Below are positions 1-9,526 of a stretch of DNA of 64,000 nt, piece by piece; position 1 is the first letter of the stretch, and every line of letters starts with the position of its first letter. This DNA is from JADJNY01 sp046349615. Lineage in GTDB: Bacteria; Planctomycetota; UBA1135; GCA-002686595. The DNA lies in NCBI GenBank assembly GCA_046349615.1, contig JAXMBZ010000003.1, positions 310,001-374,000 on the forward strand. The letters are read 5' to 3'. The notes below the pieces were generated by a model. That model was given only the letters and a program-made list of their open reading frames with translations. It made no database searches and was not told where the DNA came from. A program made the translations under genes and the position numbers.

Positions 1-1281
1 GTCCGCCTTCAAGGCCGGATGGAGCCACACGAGCACGTCGCGCGCGCCGAGCACGTCGCCGTCGAGCTCCTCCCGCGGCCGCCGCGGCGCGCCGACGAGT
101 TCGTCGTCGGGGTCGACGCGCGGGAGGTCGCTTGGCCGTTCACCCGGGGACGACGGGAACGGCCCCGTCGCGAGGACGAGCCCTGCGAAAGCGAGTGCGA
201 GCACCGCCGCCGCCGCGCGTGCGCGAGCCGGAGCGAGATCGAGCGCGCACGCCGCGCACAGCGCGATGCCGAGCGCCGCGAACGGCTGGACCGTCGTCGG
301 CGGTGCTTGCCCGAGGAACGGCACGACGCGGAGCACGCGGCCGAGCGAACCCGCCTCGAGCGCGAGCGCGACGACGACGAGCGTCCACACGCCGACGCCC
401 GCGAGCGCGCGCTCCCGCCGCGGCGCGAAGCCCCACGCGAGCGCGAGCACCGCCGCGGGGAGCACGAGCCACGCGGTCGCGCTGCCGCGCAGGAACGCCT
501 CGCGCACGAGCACGTCGCCCGCGCGCGCGCGGTCGAGCGCGACCGCGGCGACGAGCGCGACGACGACGCCCGCGAGCCCGAACGTCCACGCGCCGCCGCG
601 CACGCCCGAGCGCTCGACCTCCGCTTCGACCTCGGCGCGCTCCGCGTTCGATTCGAGCGCAGCCTGAGGCGCGCGCTCGACGGACTCCTCGCGCTCCCGC
701 TCCGCGACCAGCGCGCGCCACCGCGCGGCGAGCCCGAACGCGGCGACGAAGAGTCCGAGCGCGACGAGGTCGATCCCCGCCGAGGTTCCTCCGCGCGGCG
801 CGGCGCGCGTCCCCGCGAGCGCGAGCTCGCCCGCGACGCCGTACGCGAACACCGCGGCGGCGAGCGCGGCCCACGTCGTCGGACGGCGCGGCGCGCGCGC
901 GGCCCAACCGGCGAGCGCGAGCGCCGCGAGGAGCCGCGGCGCGGGATCGCTCTCGAGCGTCGCGAGCACGAACGCCGCGACGGCCGCGAGCGCCGCGACG
1001 AGGCGGCCGCGCCACGGCGCCGACGCGTGCACGCGCTCGATCCCCCACGCCGCCCACGGCGCGAACGCGAACGCGGCGGACACGGGCGCGTTCGGCGCGA
1101 TCGGGTACCCACCGGCCCCGCGCGCGCCTTCGACCGCGACGAAGGCCGCGACCATCGCCGCGGAGGCCGCGGACGCCGCGGCGCGCGAGCGCGCGAGCTC
1201 CCGCGCGAGCCCGAACGTCCCCGCTGCCGCGAGCAGGGCGTGGAGGACGAGCGAAGCCGAGTCGGAAGAGAGCGCGTCCAC
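1..1281 (-). CDS. Multi-pass membrane protein, unknown function (3' end outside window)
   Basis: The frame runs off the window at position 1 with no stop. Its translation is typical membrane protein: repeated Ala/Leu/Val/Phe-rich segments such as LVLHALLAAAGTFGLA, AALAAVAAFVLATLE, LVALGLFVAAFGLAARW, FGLAGVVVALVAAVAL and AVLALAFAGLVLATG, separated by short Arg-rich loops, and an acidic tail (VDPDDELVG) that nears the edge. The other two minus-strand frames here are Arg/Ser-rich shadows. There is no ATG in the open frame; the first ordinary start is GTG at 1281, although about 15 codons upstream (ALGIGTGARYTSG) still look protein-like and the frame is open to a stop near 1425, so a CTG start or a longer protein is possible. 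It is divergent from the response regulator at 1467. No family is recognised; an integral membrane enzyme is only a guess. Confidence 0.6.
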   Translation of the reverse strand, partial: MDALSSDSASLVLHALLAAAGTFGLARELARSRAAASAASAAMVAAFVAVEGARGAGGYPIAPNAPVSAAFAFAPWAAWGIERVHASAPWRGRLVAALAAVAAFVLATLESDPAPRLLAALALAGWAARAPRRPTTWAALAAAVFAYGVAGELALAGTRAAPRGGTSAGIDLVALGLFVAAFGLAARWRALVAEREREESVERAPQAALESNAERAEVEAEVERSGVRGGAWTFGLAGVVVALVAAVALDRARAGDVLVREAFLRGSATAWLVLPAAVLALAWGFAPRRERALAGVGVWTLVVVALALEAGSLGRVLRVVPFLGQAPPTTVQPFAALGIALCAACALDLAPARARAAAAVLALAFAGLVLATGPFPSSPGERPSDLPRVDPDDELVGAPRRPREELDGDVLGARDVLVWLHPALKAD

Positions 1282-1466
1282 GCCCGAGGTGTAGCGCGCT
1301 CCGGTCCCGATGCCCAGGGCGAGCGACGCACACGGTGCTCCCCGACTGCGATTTCCTTTTACGTACGGAGCTTTGTTTCCGCACGACTCGAGGCGCGTAA
1401 CGGGGTAGCTCTCTCCCAGTCGAGGTCACGGCAGGTGTCCCTCGACGCAACCCCGGATATCCTCCC

Positions 1467-2204
1467 ATGGCAGAGCTCATGACCACCCAACCCGCCCCCT
1501 CCCGTCCCCAGACCCAGACCCACCGCGTCCTCGTCGTCGAGGACGAGGAATCGATCGCCTTCGGCGTCCGCGACGCGCTCGAGCACGCGGGCTTCGAGGT
1601 CTCCGTCGTCCACGACGGTCCCGCCGCGCTCGACGCCGTGCGCAAGGCGCGCCCCGACCTGATGGTGCTCGACCTGATGCTCCCCGGCATGGGCGGGCTC
1701 GAGGTGCTCGGCACGCTGCGCAAGGAGCGCCACGACATCCGCGTCGTGATCCTGACGGCACTCGCGAGCGAGAACGACCTGATCCAGGGCTTCGAGCTCG
1801 GCGCCGACGACTACATCAAGAAGCCGTTCAGCCCGCGCGAGCTCGTCGCGCGCGTCGAAGCGCAGTTCCGGCGCAAGGAGCTCGACACCGCTCCGCCGCC
1901 GCGCCTCGAGCTCCCCGGCGGCATCTCGGTCGACCTCGCGCGCCTCGAGGTGCACCGCGACGGCCAGCTCATCGCGCTGACGCCGCGCGAGGGCGACATC
2001 CTCGAGTACCTGATCAAGAACCGAAACCGCGTCGTGACGCGCGACGACCTCCTGCTCGACGTCTGGCACTACAAGAGCGCGAACGTCGAGACGCGCACCG
2101 TCGACATCCACATCGTCGGACTGCGCCGCAAGGTCGAACCCAACGCCGCCGAGCCGACGCTGATCCAGACGGTGCGCGGCAAGGGCTATCGGTGGTTCAG
2201 CTAG
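1467..2204 (+). CDS. OmpR/PhoB-family response regulator
   Basis: Two-domain DNA-binding response regulator of 245 residues, the normal size for the family. The receiver domain (about residues 19-135) has the acidic pair E25/D26 in VLVVEDEES, the phospho-acceptor D69 in VLDLMLPG, the switch threonine T97 in VVILTA and the conserved lysine K119 in DDYIKKPF. The C-terminal winged helix (about 145-245) shows LTPREGDILEYLIKNRNRVVT and ends in the family signature QTVRGKGYRW. An in-frame ATG four codons downstream (1479) could also serve. The sensor kinase begins inside its last codons, so the two are translated together and are very likely a cognate pair. The signal sensed is unknown. Confidence 0.95.
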   Translation: MAELMTTQPAPSRPQTQTHRVLVVEDEESIAFGVRDALEHAGFEVSVVHDGPAALDAVRKARPDLMVLDLMLPGMGGLEVLGTLRKERHDIRVVILTALASENDLIQGFELGADDYIKKPFSPRELVARVEAQFRRKELDTAPPPRLELPGGISVDLARLEVHRDGQLIALTPREGDILEYLIKNRNRVVTRDDLLLDVWHYKSANVETRTVDIHIVGLRRKVEPNAAEPTLIQTVRGKGYRWFS

Positions 2205-4018
2205 GGACCAAGCGAACCGCGCTCGTCCTGTACGGCGTGCTGCTCGTCCTCCCCACGCTGGTGTTGGGCGGACTCCACTGGCGGCAGCTCGCGATCGACC
2301 ACGAGAGCCAGCTCGAAGCCGTGCCGCGCGGTGTCGCCGACGCCGCGCGGCGGCTTTCGGGAGCGCTGCACGACGAGCTCACGGCGCTCGTCGAGGAGGA
2401 GAGCAAGCGCACGCCGTTCCAATACCGTCGGCGCTACTATCCGCCGCGGCCGCTGCTCGGATCGATCGGGTTCTACACGTCGGAGCTCTCGTCGGATCCG
2501 CGTCCGACGGGCGTGCTCGGCTGGTTCCACACGCGCACGAGCGGTCCCGAGAGCAAGCGCGACCCCGAGGTGCAGGTCGGGCTCGAAGCCGATGCAAGCG
2601 TCGCCGAGGTCATGCGCAATGATCTGCTCCTCGCCGCGCGCGACTTCGCGGCGCTGCGGCTCGACGAGACGATGGCGCGGCGCCTGAAGCGCGTGCCGCA
2701 CTTCCAGACGCAGTCCTACTCGCTGCCGGTCACGGCGATCAACCTGAGCAGCGAGGAGGACCTCTCCTGCCTGCGCGAGGAGGCCACGTCCCTGCGCGTG
2801 CTCGAGAAGCGGGAGGTCCCGGTCCGCGTCTACGACTTCGAAGTGCGCCTCTTCCACGACTCGCGCGGCGTCGCCCGCATCGCGGCGACGCGCATCGTGA
2901 AGTTCGAGTCCGTGCCCGAGCTCGAGGACATGCCGTCCTGCTTTCAGTCGGCGCGCAAGGGCGCCGAGTTCATGCAGGGGTTCTTCATCGACGCGGACTG
3001 GCTGCTTCGCGATCTCCCCGCTCAGCTCGCCCAGCGCCTGCTCGATCCGGCGCAGGAGCTCGCGACGGCCGACGAGGCGCAGCTTCGCACGGGCGGCGAC
3101 TACGCGCTCGAACGCGTGCGCCCGGTGCGCGCGCTCGGCATCGAGGCCGAGGAACGCGACCTCGGCTACGGCACGCTGACCGTCGCGGTCGACCGCGCGC
3201 GCATGCAGGAGCGCTTCCGTTCGCAGATGCTCCACCTCGCCGGCGTCGGTGCGATGCTCGTCATCTCGCTCGCGACGGGGCTCGCGCTGCTCCTGCGCAG
3301 CGTGTCGCACGACCTCGAGTCCGCGCGTCGCACGGAGAACTTCGTCTCCGCGGTCACGCACGAGCTGCGCACGCCGCTCTCGGCGATCCGTCTGTACGGC
3401 GAGATGCTCCAAGACGGCTGGGTCGAGGACGACGCGAAGCGCCGCGTCTACTACCAGCGCATCGTGCGCGAGACGCAGCGCCTCGAGACGCTCGTCGAGC
3501 GCGTGCTCGAGAAGGGCCGGCTCACGTCGAAGGAGACGCAGGTCGAGCCCGGCGACCTGAACCGCGTCGTCGACGGGCTGCGCGCGACGCTGATCGGACC
3601 CGACGAGGACCCCGCGCGCGACGTCGTGTTCGAGCTCGAGGACGGGCTCCCGCCCGTGCGGCTCTACCCCGAGGGCGTGCGCTCGATCGTCGGGAACCTC
3701 GTCGAGAACGCGCGCAAGTACGCGGCGGTGCCGGAGGGCGGCGAGCCGATCCGCGTCGTCACGCGCCGCACGGGTGGCGAGGTCGTGCTCGAGGTGCTCG
3801 ACCGCGGGCCGGGCATCCCCGAGAGCGAGCGCGAGCGCGTCTTCGAGGCGTTCTACCGCGTCGGCAACGAGACGACGCGCACGGCGAAGGGCACGGGGCT
3901 CGGGCTCCACCTCGTCGCGCTCCAAGCCGACGCGATGGGCGGCCGCGTCGAAGTGCTCGCGCGCCCCGGAGGCGGAACGATTTTCCGCGTGCACCTCGTC
4001 GCGACGGACGAGGCGTAG
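2192..4018 (+). CDS. Membrane sensor histidine kinase
   Basis: Partner of the response regulator; its GTG start at 2192 lies 13 nt inside that gene. The 608-residue protein has a first membrane helix at about residues 9-27, a long extracytoplasmic region (about 28-345) without a recognised sensor family, a second helix near 347-365, then the HisKA region with phospho-acceptor H390 in VTHELRTPLSAIRLYGEML. The HATPase_c domain follows: N box in SIVGNLVENARKYA, G1 in DRGPGIP, F box in VFEAFYRV and G2 in GTGLGLHLV. There is no clear HAMP domain between helix 2 and the His box; the linker is short (SVSHDLESARRTENF). The region matches no sensor domain known to me, so the stimulus cannot be named. 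Confidence 0.93.
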   Translation: MVQLGTKRTALVLYGVLLVLPTLVLGGLHWRQLAIDHESQLEAVPRGVADAARRLSGALHDELTALVEEESKRTPFQYRRRYYPPRPLLGSIGFYTSELSSDPRPTGVLGWFHTRTSGPESKRDPEVQVGLEADASVAEVMRNDLLLAARDFAALRLDETMARRLKRVPHFQTQSYSLPVTAINLSSEEDLSCLREEATSLRVLEKREVPVRVYDFEVRLFHDSRGVARIAATRIVKFESVPELEDMPSCFQSARKGAEFMQGFFIDADWLLRDLPAQLAQRLLDPAQELATADEAQLRTGGDYALERVRPVRALGIEAEERDLGYGTLTVAVDRARMQERFRSQMLHLAGVGAMLVISLATGLALLLRSVSHDLESARRTENFVSAVTHELRTPLSAIRLYGEMLQDGWVEDDAKRRVYYQRIVRETQRLETLVERVLEKGRLTSKETQVEPGDLNRVVDGLRATLIGPDEDPARDVVFELEDGLPPVRLYPEGVRSIVGNLVENARKYAAVPEGGEPIRVVTRRTGGEVVLEVLDRGPGIPESERERVFEAFYRVGNETTRTAKGTGLGLHLVALQADAMGGRVEVLARPGGGTIFRVHLVATDEA

Positions 4019-4178
4019 CGGATCGCGCGCACGCCCGCGCGAGGCGTGAAGCCGCGGCACGCGGGCGCGCGCCGAACAAGACGCTTCGCGATCCGGTGTT
4101 CGGACGCGGATTGCCGGGTTCCGCTCCAGACGGCGGGGCGCGAGGCCGATCCCGAAGCGGACCTCGGGAACCGCTTCG

Positions 4179-5591
4179 ATGCACGTCGTCGTCCTCGGTG
4201 CTGGACTGGCCGGCCTCTCGGCCGCTTGGGAGCTCGTCCGCGCAGGGCGCGCGGTGACGGTGCTCGAGCGGGCGGCGTTCGTCGGCGCGGGAGCGCGCGT
4301 GCTCGAGCGCGAAGGCCGGACGCTCGAGCTCGGGCCGCGCGTGCTCGCGACGGACGACGCGGAGCTCCGGGACTACGTGCGCGGGGAGCTCGGCGTCGCG
4401 CTCGTCGAGCGCGCGGTCGCGCCGGCGCTGCGCCTCGGCCGCGCGGAGCTCGCGCCGCCGTTCGCCCTGCGCGAACTCCTCGGCGCGCTGCCCGTCGAGA
4501 CGGCGCTGCGCGCGGCGCGCGACGCGTTCGTCGAGCGCGCACGCGGTGCGTTCGGCGCGCGGCCGGAGCTCGACCTCGCCGCGTGGTTCCGTCATCGGCA
4601 CGGCCGCGCGCTCGCCGACGAACTCCTCGCGCCGTGGGCCGCGACGACGCTCGGGCTCCCACCGGCGCACCTCGACGCGCGCGCGGCGCTCGGCGCGGAA
4701 GCGACCGAGCTCCTCGCCGACGTCGGCGCGCTGCGGCGCGAGCCGCGGATCGTCCACGTCCCCGAGCACGGGGGCGTCGCCGCGATCACGCGCGCGCTCC
4801 ACGAACGTCTGCTCGCCGCCGGCGCGGACGTGCGTCTCTGCGCGAGCGCGATCGGCATCGAACACCGGAAGGGCCGCGCTCGGCACGTCGCGTGGGAGCG
4901 CGACGGCGTCGTCCGCTTGCTCGCCTGCGACGCCGTCGTCGCGGCGCTCCCGCTCGCGGAGACCGCGCTGCTCCTCGCCCCCGAGCCGTCCACGCGCGTT
5001 CGCGCCGCCGCGCTCGCCGACGAGCCGCTCGCGTGCGTGCACGTCCACGTCGAGCTCCCGACGGAACACGCGACGAACGCCGCGTGGACGCACGTCCTCG
5101 GGCGCGGCGCGCGCGTCCGCCGCGTCACGGAGCCCGCGCACTTCGCACCCGACGCCGCGCCGCGCGCGCGCACGGTGCTCGCGTGCGAGTTGCCCGCGCG
5201 CCTGGGCGACGCGCGTTGGACGGCGACGTCGGAAGCCCTCGCTCGACTCGTCGAGGACGAGCTCGTCCAGCTCGGCCTCGACGGCGCGCGCGAGCTGCGC
5301 GTGCTCGAGTGGACGCGCGTCCGGCGCGCGCGCGCGGTGCCCGATCGCGGACGCGCGGCGCGGCTCGCCGAGCTCGCGCGGACGGTCGACACGCTCGCGA
5401 ACGTGCTCCGCGCGGACGCCGACGCGGAGTTCGGTCGGATGGAAGCGCGCGTGGGCCGCGAGAGCGCCGCCGCCGCGTCGCTGCGCGTCGGTCGCGCGGC
5501 CGGGAGCGGCGCGCACGCCCTGCTCACCGCGGAAGCACCGCGCGCGCGCGCACGCCGGCGCGACGTCGTCGGCCGGGAGGAGCGCGCGTGA
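4179..5591 (+). CDS. FAD-dependent amine oxidase / protoporphyrinogen-oxidase-like oxidoreductase
   Basis: A 470-residue protein whose N-terminus is a Rossmann FAD-binding motif (VVVLGAGLAGLSAAWEL, residues 3-19) followed by the acidic ribose-binding end of strand 2 (VTVLERAAFVG). The phrase EHGGVAAITRALHERLLAAGADVRL is typical of the amine-oxidase/HemY superfamily, where a stored chain is checked for the most complete product and substrate geometry. The substrate cannot be told from sequence; protoporphyrinogen oxidase, UDP-galactopyranose mutase-like and carotenoid/sterol desaturase-like members look alike at this level. The C-terminus (about 445-470) is Arg-rich and poorly conserved. It overlaps the methyltransferase by 4 nt (GTGA), so the two probably act in one pathway, perhaps on a glycan or lipid. 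Confidence 0.75.
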   Translation: MHVVVLGAGLAGLSAAWELVRAGRAVTVLERAAFVGAGARVLEREGRTLELGPRVLATDDAELRDYVRGELGVALVERAVAPALRLGRAELAPPFALRELLGALPVETALRAARDAFVERARGAFGARPELDLAAWFRHRHGRALADELLAPWAATTLGLPPAHLDARAALGAEATELLADVGALRREPRIVHVPEHGGVAAITRALHERLLAAGADVRLCASAIGIEHRKGRARHVAWERDGVVRLLACDAVVAALPLAETALLLAPEPSTRVRAAALADEPLACVHVHVELPTEHATNAAWTHVLGRGARVRRVTEPAHFAPDAAPRARTVLACELPARLGDARWTATSEALARLVEDELVQLGLDGARELRVLEWTRVRRARAVPDRGRAARLAELARTVDTLANVLRADADAEFGRMEARVGRESAAAASLRVGRAAGSGAHALLTAEAPRARARRRDVVGREERA

Positions 5592-6517
5592 GCCGCGGGC
5601 GACGCTCCGCGCTTGCGCGCCTCGAGGGCGAGCACTGGTGGTTCCGCGGGCGGCGGAAGGTCTACCTGTCGCACCTGCGCGCGGCGATGGGCTCCGTGCG
5701 CGTGCCGCGCGCGCTCGACGTCGGCGGCGCGGACGGCGGCTTCCCGCGCGCGCTGACGGACTTCGCGGAGCAGGTCGTCGAGGTCGACGTCGCGCACGGC
5801 GACGACGGCCGAGACGCGCCCCGCGGCGCGGAGCGCGGAGCGCGCGAGGGCGCGTACGTGACGGCGCGGATGGAAGCGCTCCCGTTCGGCGATCGTCGCT
5901 TCGACCTCGTGACGCTGTTCGACGCGCTCGGAACGGCGGACGACGAAGCGCGCGCGCTCGCCGAAGCGCGGCGCGTGCTCCGCCCCGGCGGCCTGCTCGT
6001 CGTCAGCCTGCCCGCGAACGACGGCTTCTTCGCGTACGGCCGCAGCGGCGTGCGCTCGACCACCCGCGCGCGCCTGCGCCGCGCGCTCGAGAGCGCCGAC
6101 CTGAACGTCGAACGCGTCACCCACGCGAGCGTCCTCCTCCTCCCCCTGCTCGCGCCGACGCTCGCCCTCTTCCGCCTCCTCGCCGCGCTGCGCATCGTCC
6201 CCACCTCGGCCCGCCACACGAACCTCGCCGTGCGCACGCCGAAGTGGCTCGCCCCGCTCCTCTACCGCGCCTTCACCTCCGAACTCTCCTTCACCGGCCG
6301 CTTCGACCTCCCGTTCGGCCACTCGATCGTCGCCCTCGCCCGCCGCCCGATCCCGAGCCGCACGAAGCGCGTGAAACGCCGCCTGGTGCAACCGAGCGAA
6401 TCGATCGACGCGATCCCGTCCGCACTACCGACTCCGACGCCCTCTCCGTCCTCGGGCTCCGCCGCCGACCACTCCCCTCGCGCCCCCCTCTCCTCTCCGA
6501 ACGTAGAACCCCGCTGA
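5588..6517 (+). CDS. Class I SAM-dependent methyltransferase
   Basis: Starts at GTG 5588, overlapping the stop of the oxidoreductase. The N-terminus carries LEGEHWWFRGRRKVY (residues 12-26), the E-HWW-F-GRR phrase common in Methyltransf_11/23 proteins of glycan and lipid biosynthesis clusters. The SAM-binding motif I is ALDVGGADGGFPRAL (about 42-56), the acidic post-motif is VVEVDV, and motif II/III equivalents are FDLVTLFDALG and VLRPGGLLVVSLPAN. The last 60 residues are Ser/Pro/Arg-rich and look disordered. Substrate unknown. The gene ends in a strong hairpin. Confidence 0.8.
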   Translation: MSRGRRSALARLEGEHWWFRGRRKVYLSHLRAAMGSVRVPRALDVGGADGGFPRALTDFAEQVVEVDVAHGDDGRDAPRGAERGAREGAYVTARMEALPFGDRRFDLVTLFDALGTADDEARALAEARRVLRPGGLLVVSLPANDGFFAYGRSGVRSTTRARLRRALESADLNVERVTHASVLLLPLLAPTLALFRLLAALRIVPTSARHTNLAVRTPKWLAPLLYRAFTSELSFTGRFDLPFGHSIVALARRPIPSRTKRVKRRLVQPSESIDAIPSALPTPTPSPSSGSAADHSPRAPLSSPNVEPR

Positions 6518-6547
6518 GTCGCGGACCGGTTCCTCCGGTCCGCGACT
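6517..6547 (+). terminator. Perfect inverted repeat after the methyltransferase gene
   Basis: A 13-bp perfect stem (agtcgcggaccgg / ccggtccgcgact) with a 5-nt loop ttcct begins on the last base of the stop codon. There is no T-tract, so it may be a bidirectional or Rho-assisted terminator between two convergent genes. Confidence 0.6.
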
Positions 6548-6684
6548 CTGCGGGGTCCGGCATGCGGAGCAGCCGTTGTGCGCCTTTGCGCCCAGTCTCC
6601 GCGGCTCCTCATCCGCCTGACGCGCTCCCGACCGACACTCTCGCCGGTCCTCGAGACAGCAATCAACGACACCCCAAAACGACC

Positions 6685-6715
6685 GAGCGCGCCCCGGTCA
6701 TCCCGGAACGCGCTC
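6685..6715 (-). terminator. Terminator of the PpiD-like/scpB transcript
   Basis: Read on the minus strand, a gagcgcg/cgcgctc stem encloses an inner ccgg/ccgg stem with loop gatga and is followed by ggtcgtttt. It lies 22 nt past the stop of the PpiD-like gene, as expected for an intrinsic terminator. Confidence 0.55.
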
Positions 6716-6736
6716 GCTCACCACCGACGCATCACC

Positions 6737-8569
6737 TCACGGCGCCGCCGGCTCTTCCTTCTTGTCCCAGCTCTTCAAGTGCAGCCCGAAGTGCTGCTGC
6801 AGATATTCCTTCGACGCCAACACGCGCGTGCGGAAGTCCGTCACCGCCGTCTGCGCCGCCTGCTGGCTGATCGCCTGCAGATCCATCGGCGTCATCTTCG
6901 CGACGTCCGCATCGCGGATCCCGGCGACGCGCACGAGGTACGCCTTCGTCCCGTCGCGCGAGGGTTCCGCCTTCGCGACGGAGCCTTCCTTCATCGTGTA
7001 GAGCGCGCCCGCCTGCTGCAGGAAGAGCTGCGCCGCCGACGGCGTCTCGCCCGGCTCGGGCGCCACCGCGCGCTCCTGGAAGTCGCGGTGCTGGAGCGTG
7101 AACCCACCCTCCTGCACGGCCTTCGCGAACGCGTCGGCCGCGACCTCGGGGCGCCAGAGCGCGGCGTCCGTGCCCTCCGGGCGCGCGCCGAACTTCTCAC
7201 GCACGGCCTCGAGCTTCGCGACGGCGAGCTCGCCCTGCTTCTTCTTGATCCAGTCTTCGCGGACCTTCGCTTCGATCTCGGAGAACTCGGGCATGCGCGA
7301 GTCCTGGCGCTCGAGCAGCTTCACGATCACGAACGCGTTCTTCTCGACGACGGTGTGCGGGTGGATCGAGCCGGGCTTCAGGTTCGGGTCGAAGATCACG
7401 TCCGCGACGTAGCGGCCCCAGCCTTCGATGCCTTCCTTCGACCAGTCCGCGCGCGACATCATCTCGGGCTGGTTGCGGAAGCCGAAGCGGTACTGCTGGC
7501 CCTCGGCGAGGAAGTCGACGGTCTCCCCCTTCTCGACGCGCGCGTTCATGTCGGTGATGAACGCTTCGGTCGCCGTGTAGATGGGCTCCTCGACGAGGCA
7601 CTGGTCGTGCGCCTTCTCGTACGGGAGGTAGAACTGCGAGGGATCGAAGTTCTTCGGGTCCGGACGGAAGTCGGGGTTCGGGAAGCGGACGTAGTAGAAG
7701 CCGTCGTAGTACGTCTTCGCGCGCGCCTCGACGTCGAGCGACGCCGGCGGGTACTTCGCGACGAGCTCGTCCGCCTTCATCGCGGGCCCGATCGTCTTGT
7801 AGAGGACCTGAGCCTTCGCCATCTCCTGCGTCTTGTACTTGTTCTTCTCGGGCTCGGAGAGCGCGTCGAACCACGCCTTGAGCGCTTCGCCGGTCGGCGC
7901 CTGAGCCGCGGCCTCGGCCGCGAGCGAGTCCGCCGCGAGCTCGACGTAGTCGAACGCGTACTCCTGGTGGCGCGCCTTCCAGAGCTTCTCGACCTCGGCG
8001 GGATCGGCGACCGACACGCTCGACGCGATCAAGGAGCGGTAGCGATCCGCGCGCAGGATCTTGCGCAGCGTGTCCTCGAACTCCTTCTTCGACGTGCCGT
8101 AGCGGCGCACGAGCTGCTCGTAGACCTCTTGGCTGCCCATGCGGCCGAGGATCATCTCGCCGAGCTCCTTGTCGGTGATCCCGACGCCCGCGTCCTGCGC
8201 GAGCGTGTCGAAGATCTCCAGCTCCGCGACCTCCTGCTCGAGGTTCTGGCGGTTGCTGCTGCCGGTGAACACGTCCCAGACCTTCGCGTACTGACGTTGG
8301 AGCAGCTGGAAGTCCGAGTAGGCCTTCACCTTCTTCCCCTGGGTCGGGTGATTCCAGGTCAGGTACTCCTTGCCGGCGCCCCCCGCGCCAGACAGCAAGT
8401 CGATCACCTGTGGAGCCACGGTGAACACCATCAGAGCGAAGAGCACCAAGAGGACGGCGAGCGCGAACAAGCCCTTCTTCTGGCCTTCGGGAGCATGGAT
8501 GAGCTCCTCCTCCGGATGGGGCTTGGTGGCCTGGGCCGGGTCCTCGTCTTTGAGTTCGTCCTGAGACAT
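6737..8569 (-). CDS. Membrane-anchored periplasmic PPIase-like chaperone (SurA/PpiD family)
   Basis: A 610-residue protein with a charged cytoplasmic N-terminus (about 1-32), one membrane helix (about 33-52, GLFALAVLLVLFALMVFTVA) and a large extracytoplasmic helical region, the layout of PpiD. The N-terminal SurA-like part contains LGEMILGRMGSQEVYEQLVRRYG and FEDTLRKILRADRYR; the C-terminal part has a degenerate parvulin-like stretch (LKPGSIHPHTVVEKNAFVIVKLLERQ, then a second LYTMKEGSVAKAEP copy). It probably assists folding of exported proteins at the membrane. It is the first of three SurA/PPIC-type proteins in the window. scpB lies 222 nt upstream on the same strand. Confidence 0.8.
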   Translation of the reverse strand: MSQDELKDEDPAQATKPHPEEELIHAPEGQKKGLFALAVLLVLFALMVFTVAPQVIDLLSGAGGAGKEYLTWNHPTQGKKVKAYSDFQLLQRQYAKVWDVFTGSSNRQNLEQEVAELEIFDTLAQDAGVGITDKELGEMILGRMGSQEVYEQLVRRYGTSKKEFEDTLRKILRADRYRSLIASSVSVADPAEVEKLWKARHQEYAFDYVELAADSLAAEAAAQAPTGEALKAWFDALSEPEKNKYKTQEMAKAQVLYKTIGPAMKADELVAKYPPASLDVEARAKTYYDGFYYVRFPNPDFRPDPKNFDPSQFYLPYEKAHDQCLVEEPIYTATEAFITDMNARVEKGETVDFLAEGQQYRFGFRNQPEMMSRADWSKEGIEGWGRYVADVIFDPNLKPGSIHPHTVVEKNAFVIVKLLERQDSRMPEFSEIEAKVREDWIKKKQGELAVAKLEAVREKFGARPEGTDAALWRPEVAADAFAKAVQEGGFTLQHRDFQERAVAPEPGETPSAAQLFLQQAGALYTMKEGSVAKAEPSRDGTKAYLVRVAGIRDADVAKMTPMDLQAISQQAAQTAVTDFRTRVLASKEYLQQHFGLHLKSWDKKEEPAAP

Positions 8570-8791
8570 CTCTGGTTCCGTGGGGCGCGGTCGGTGTCGA
8601 ACCGACGGCGCGGGGGGCCTGCGGCGGACCGGGGGTGGTCCGGCGGGTGCCGGGTCGATCGGGAAGCGTGGGAGTCTACGGGCGCGCCTTCCCGGGGCGC
8701 AAGCGAAGGGGCGGAGCGACCGGGGAGGTTCCGGGGTGCGGGAGACCGGCTCCGTCCGTGCGACGGGTCGGGGAGGGCCCGGCGCTGGGGC

Positions 8792-9526
8792 TCAGTCCTT
8801 CGCGAGCTCGGTGTCGCGCGGGAGGTCTTCGAGGCTCCCGAGGCCGAAGCGGTCGAGGAAGCCCTTCGTCGTCCCGTACTGGAGCGGATGCCCCGGGACG
8901 TCGGCGCGGCCGGCGACGCGGACGAGGCCGCGGTCGACGAGCGTGCGGAGGATCGGGCCCGCCTGCACGCCGCGGATCGCCTCGATCTCGGCCTTCGAGA
9001 CGGGCTGGCGGTAGGCGATCACGGCGAGCGTCTCGAGCGCCGCGGCGGAGACGCGCTCCGCCTTGCGCGCCTTGAAGAGGCGCTGGACGACCTCGCCCAT
9101 CTGCGGCGTGGTCAGGATCTGCACGCCGCCGGCGAGCTCGCGGAGCTCGAGCGGGAGGCCGCACTGCGCGAGGCGCTCCTTGACGAGCGCGACCGCGGCG
9201 CGCACGCGCTCGACGCGTGGACGGTCGAGCAGGTTCAGGAGGCGCTTTTCCGTCAACGGTTCCGGCGAGGCGAAGATCAGCGCGGCGACGGACTGGAGGA
9301 GCTCGTCGTCGGTGAGCAGATCGCCTTGGCCGGGCTCGCCCTCGACCTCGGGCGGCGCTTCGGGCGAGGGCGGGAGCTCGGCGGCGAGCGCGGCCTCGTC
9401 GGTCGCGGGCGCGGCGTCCTCGACGACGGCCGACCCGTCCCCCACCGCCGCGTCGGCCGGCGCATCCGTGACGAGGACGGCGGTCGTCTCGGCGTCCGCC
9501 ACGCTGCTCTCGGGGGTCGTGCTCAT
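8792..9526 (-). CDS. scpB: Segregation and condensation protein B
   Basis: ScpB is the winged-helix subunit of the SMC-ScpA-ScpB condensin. The core (about residues 70-235) contains ALIFASPEPLTEKRLLNLL, LPLELRELAGGVQILTTP, LSAAALETLAVIAYRQPVSKAEIE-like text (here VSAAALETLAVIAYRQPVSK) and IRGVQAGPILRTLVDRGLV, which are family hallmarks. About 65 residues before the core are acidic and Ala-rich and specific to this protein. The longest frame starts at 9604, but the ATG at 9526 (MSTTPES) removes a basic, unconserved 26-residue leader and is preferred. scpA is not adjacent in this window. Confidence 0.92.
   Translation of the reverse strand: MSTTPESSVADAETTAVLVTDAPADAAVGDGSAVVEDAAPATDEAALAAELPPSPEAPPEVEGEPGQGDLLTDDELLQSVAALIFASPEPLTEKRLLNLLDRPRVERVRAAVALVKERLAQCGLPLELRELAGGVQILTTPQMGEVVQRLFKARKAERVSAAALETLAVIAYRQPVSKAEIEAIRGVQAGPILRTLVDRGLVRVAGRADVPGHPLQYGTTKGFLDRFGLGSLEDLPRDTELAKD

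Noticed and set aside
2201..4060. 619-codon minus-strand frame opposite the histidine kinase
   Set aside because: Composition is typical of the complement of a high-GC gene (Arg, Glu, Val, His-rich, no motifs), while the plus strand has full kinase motifs.
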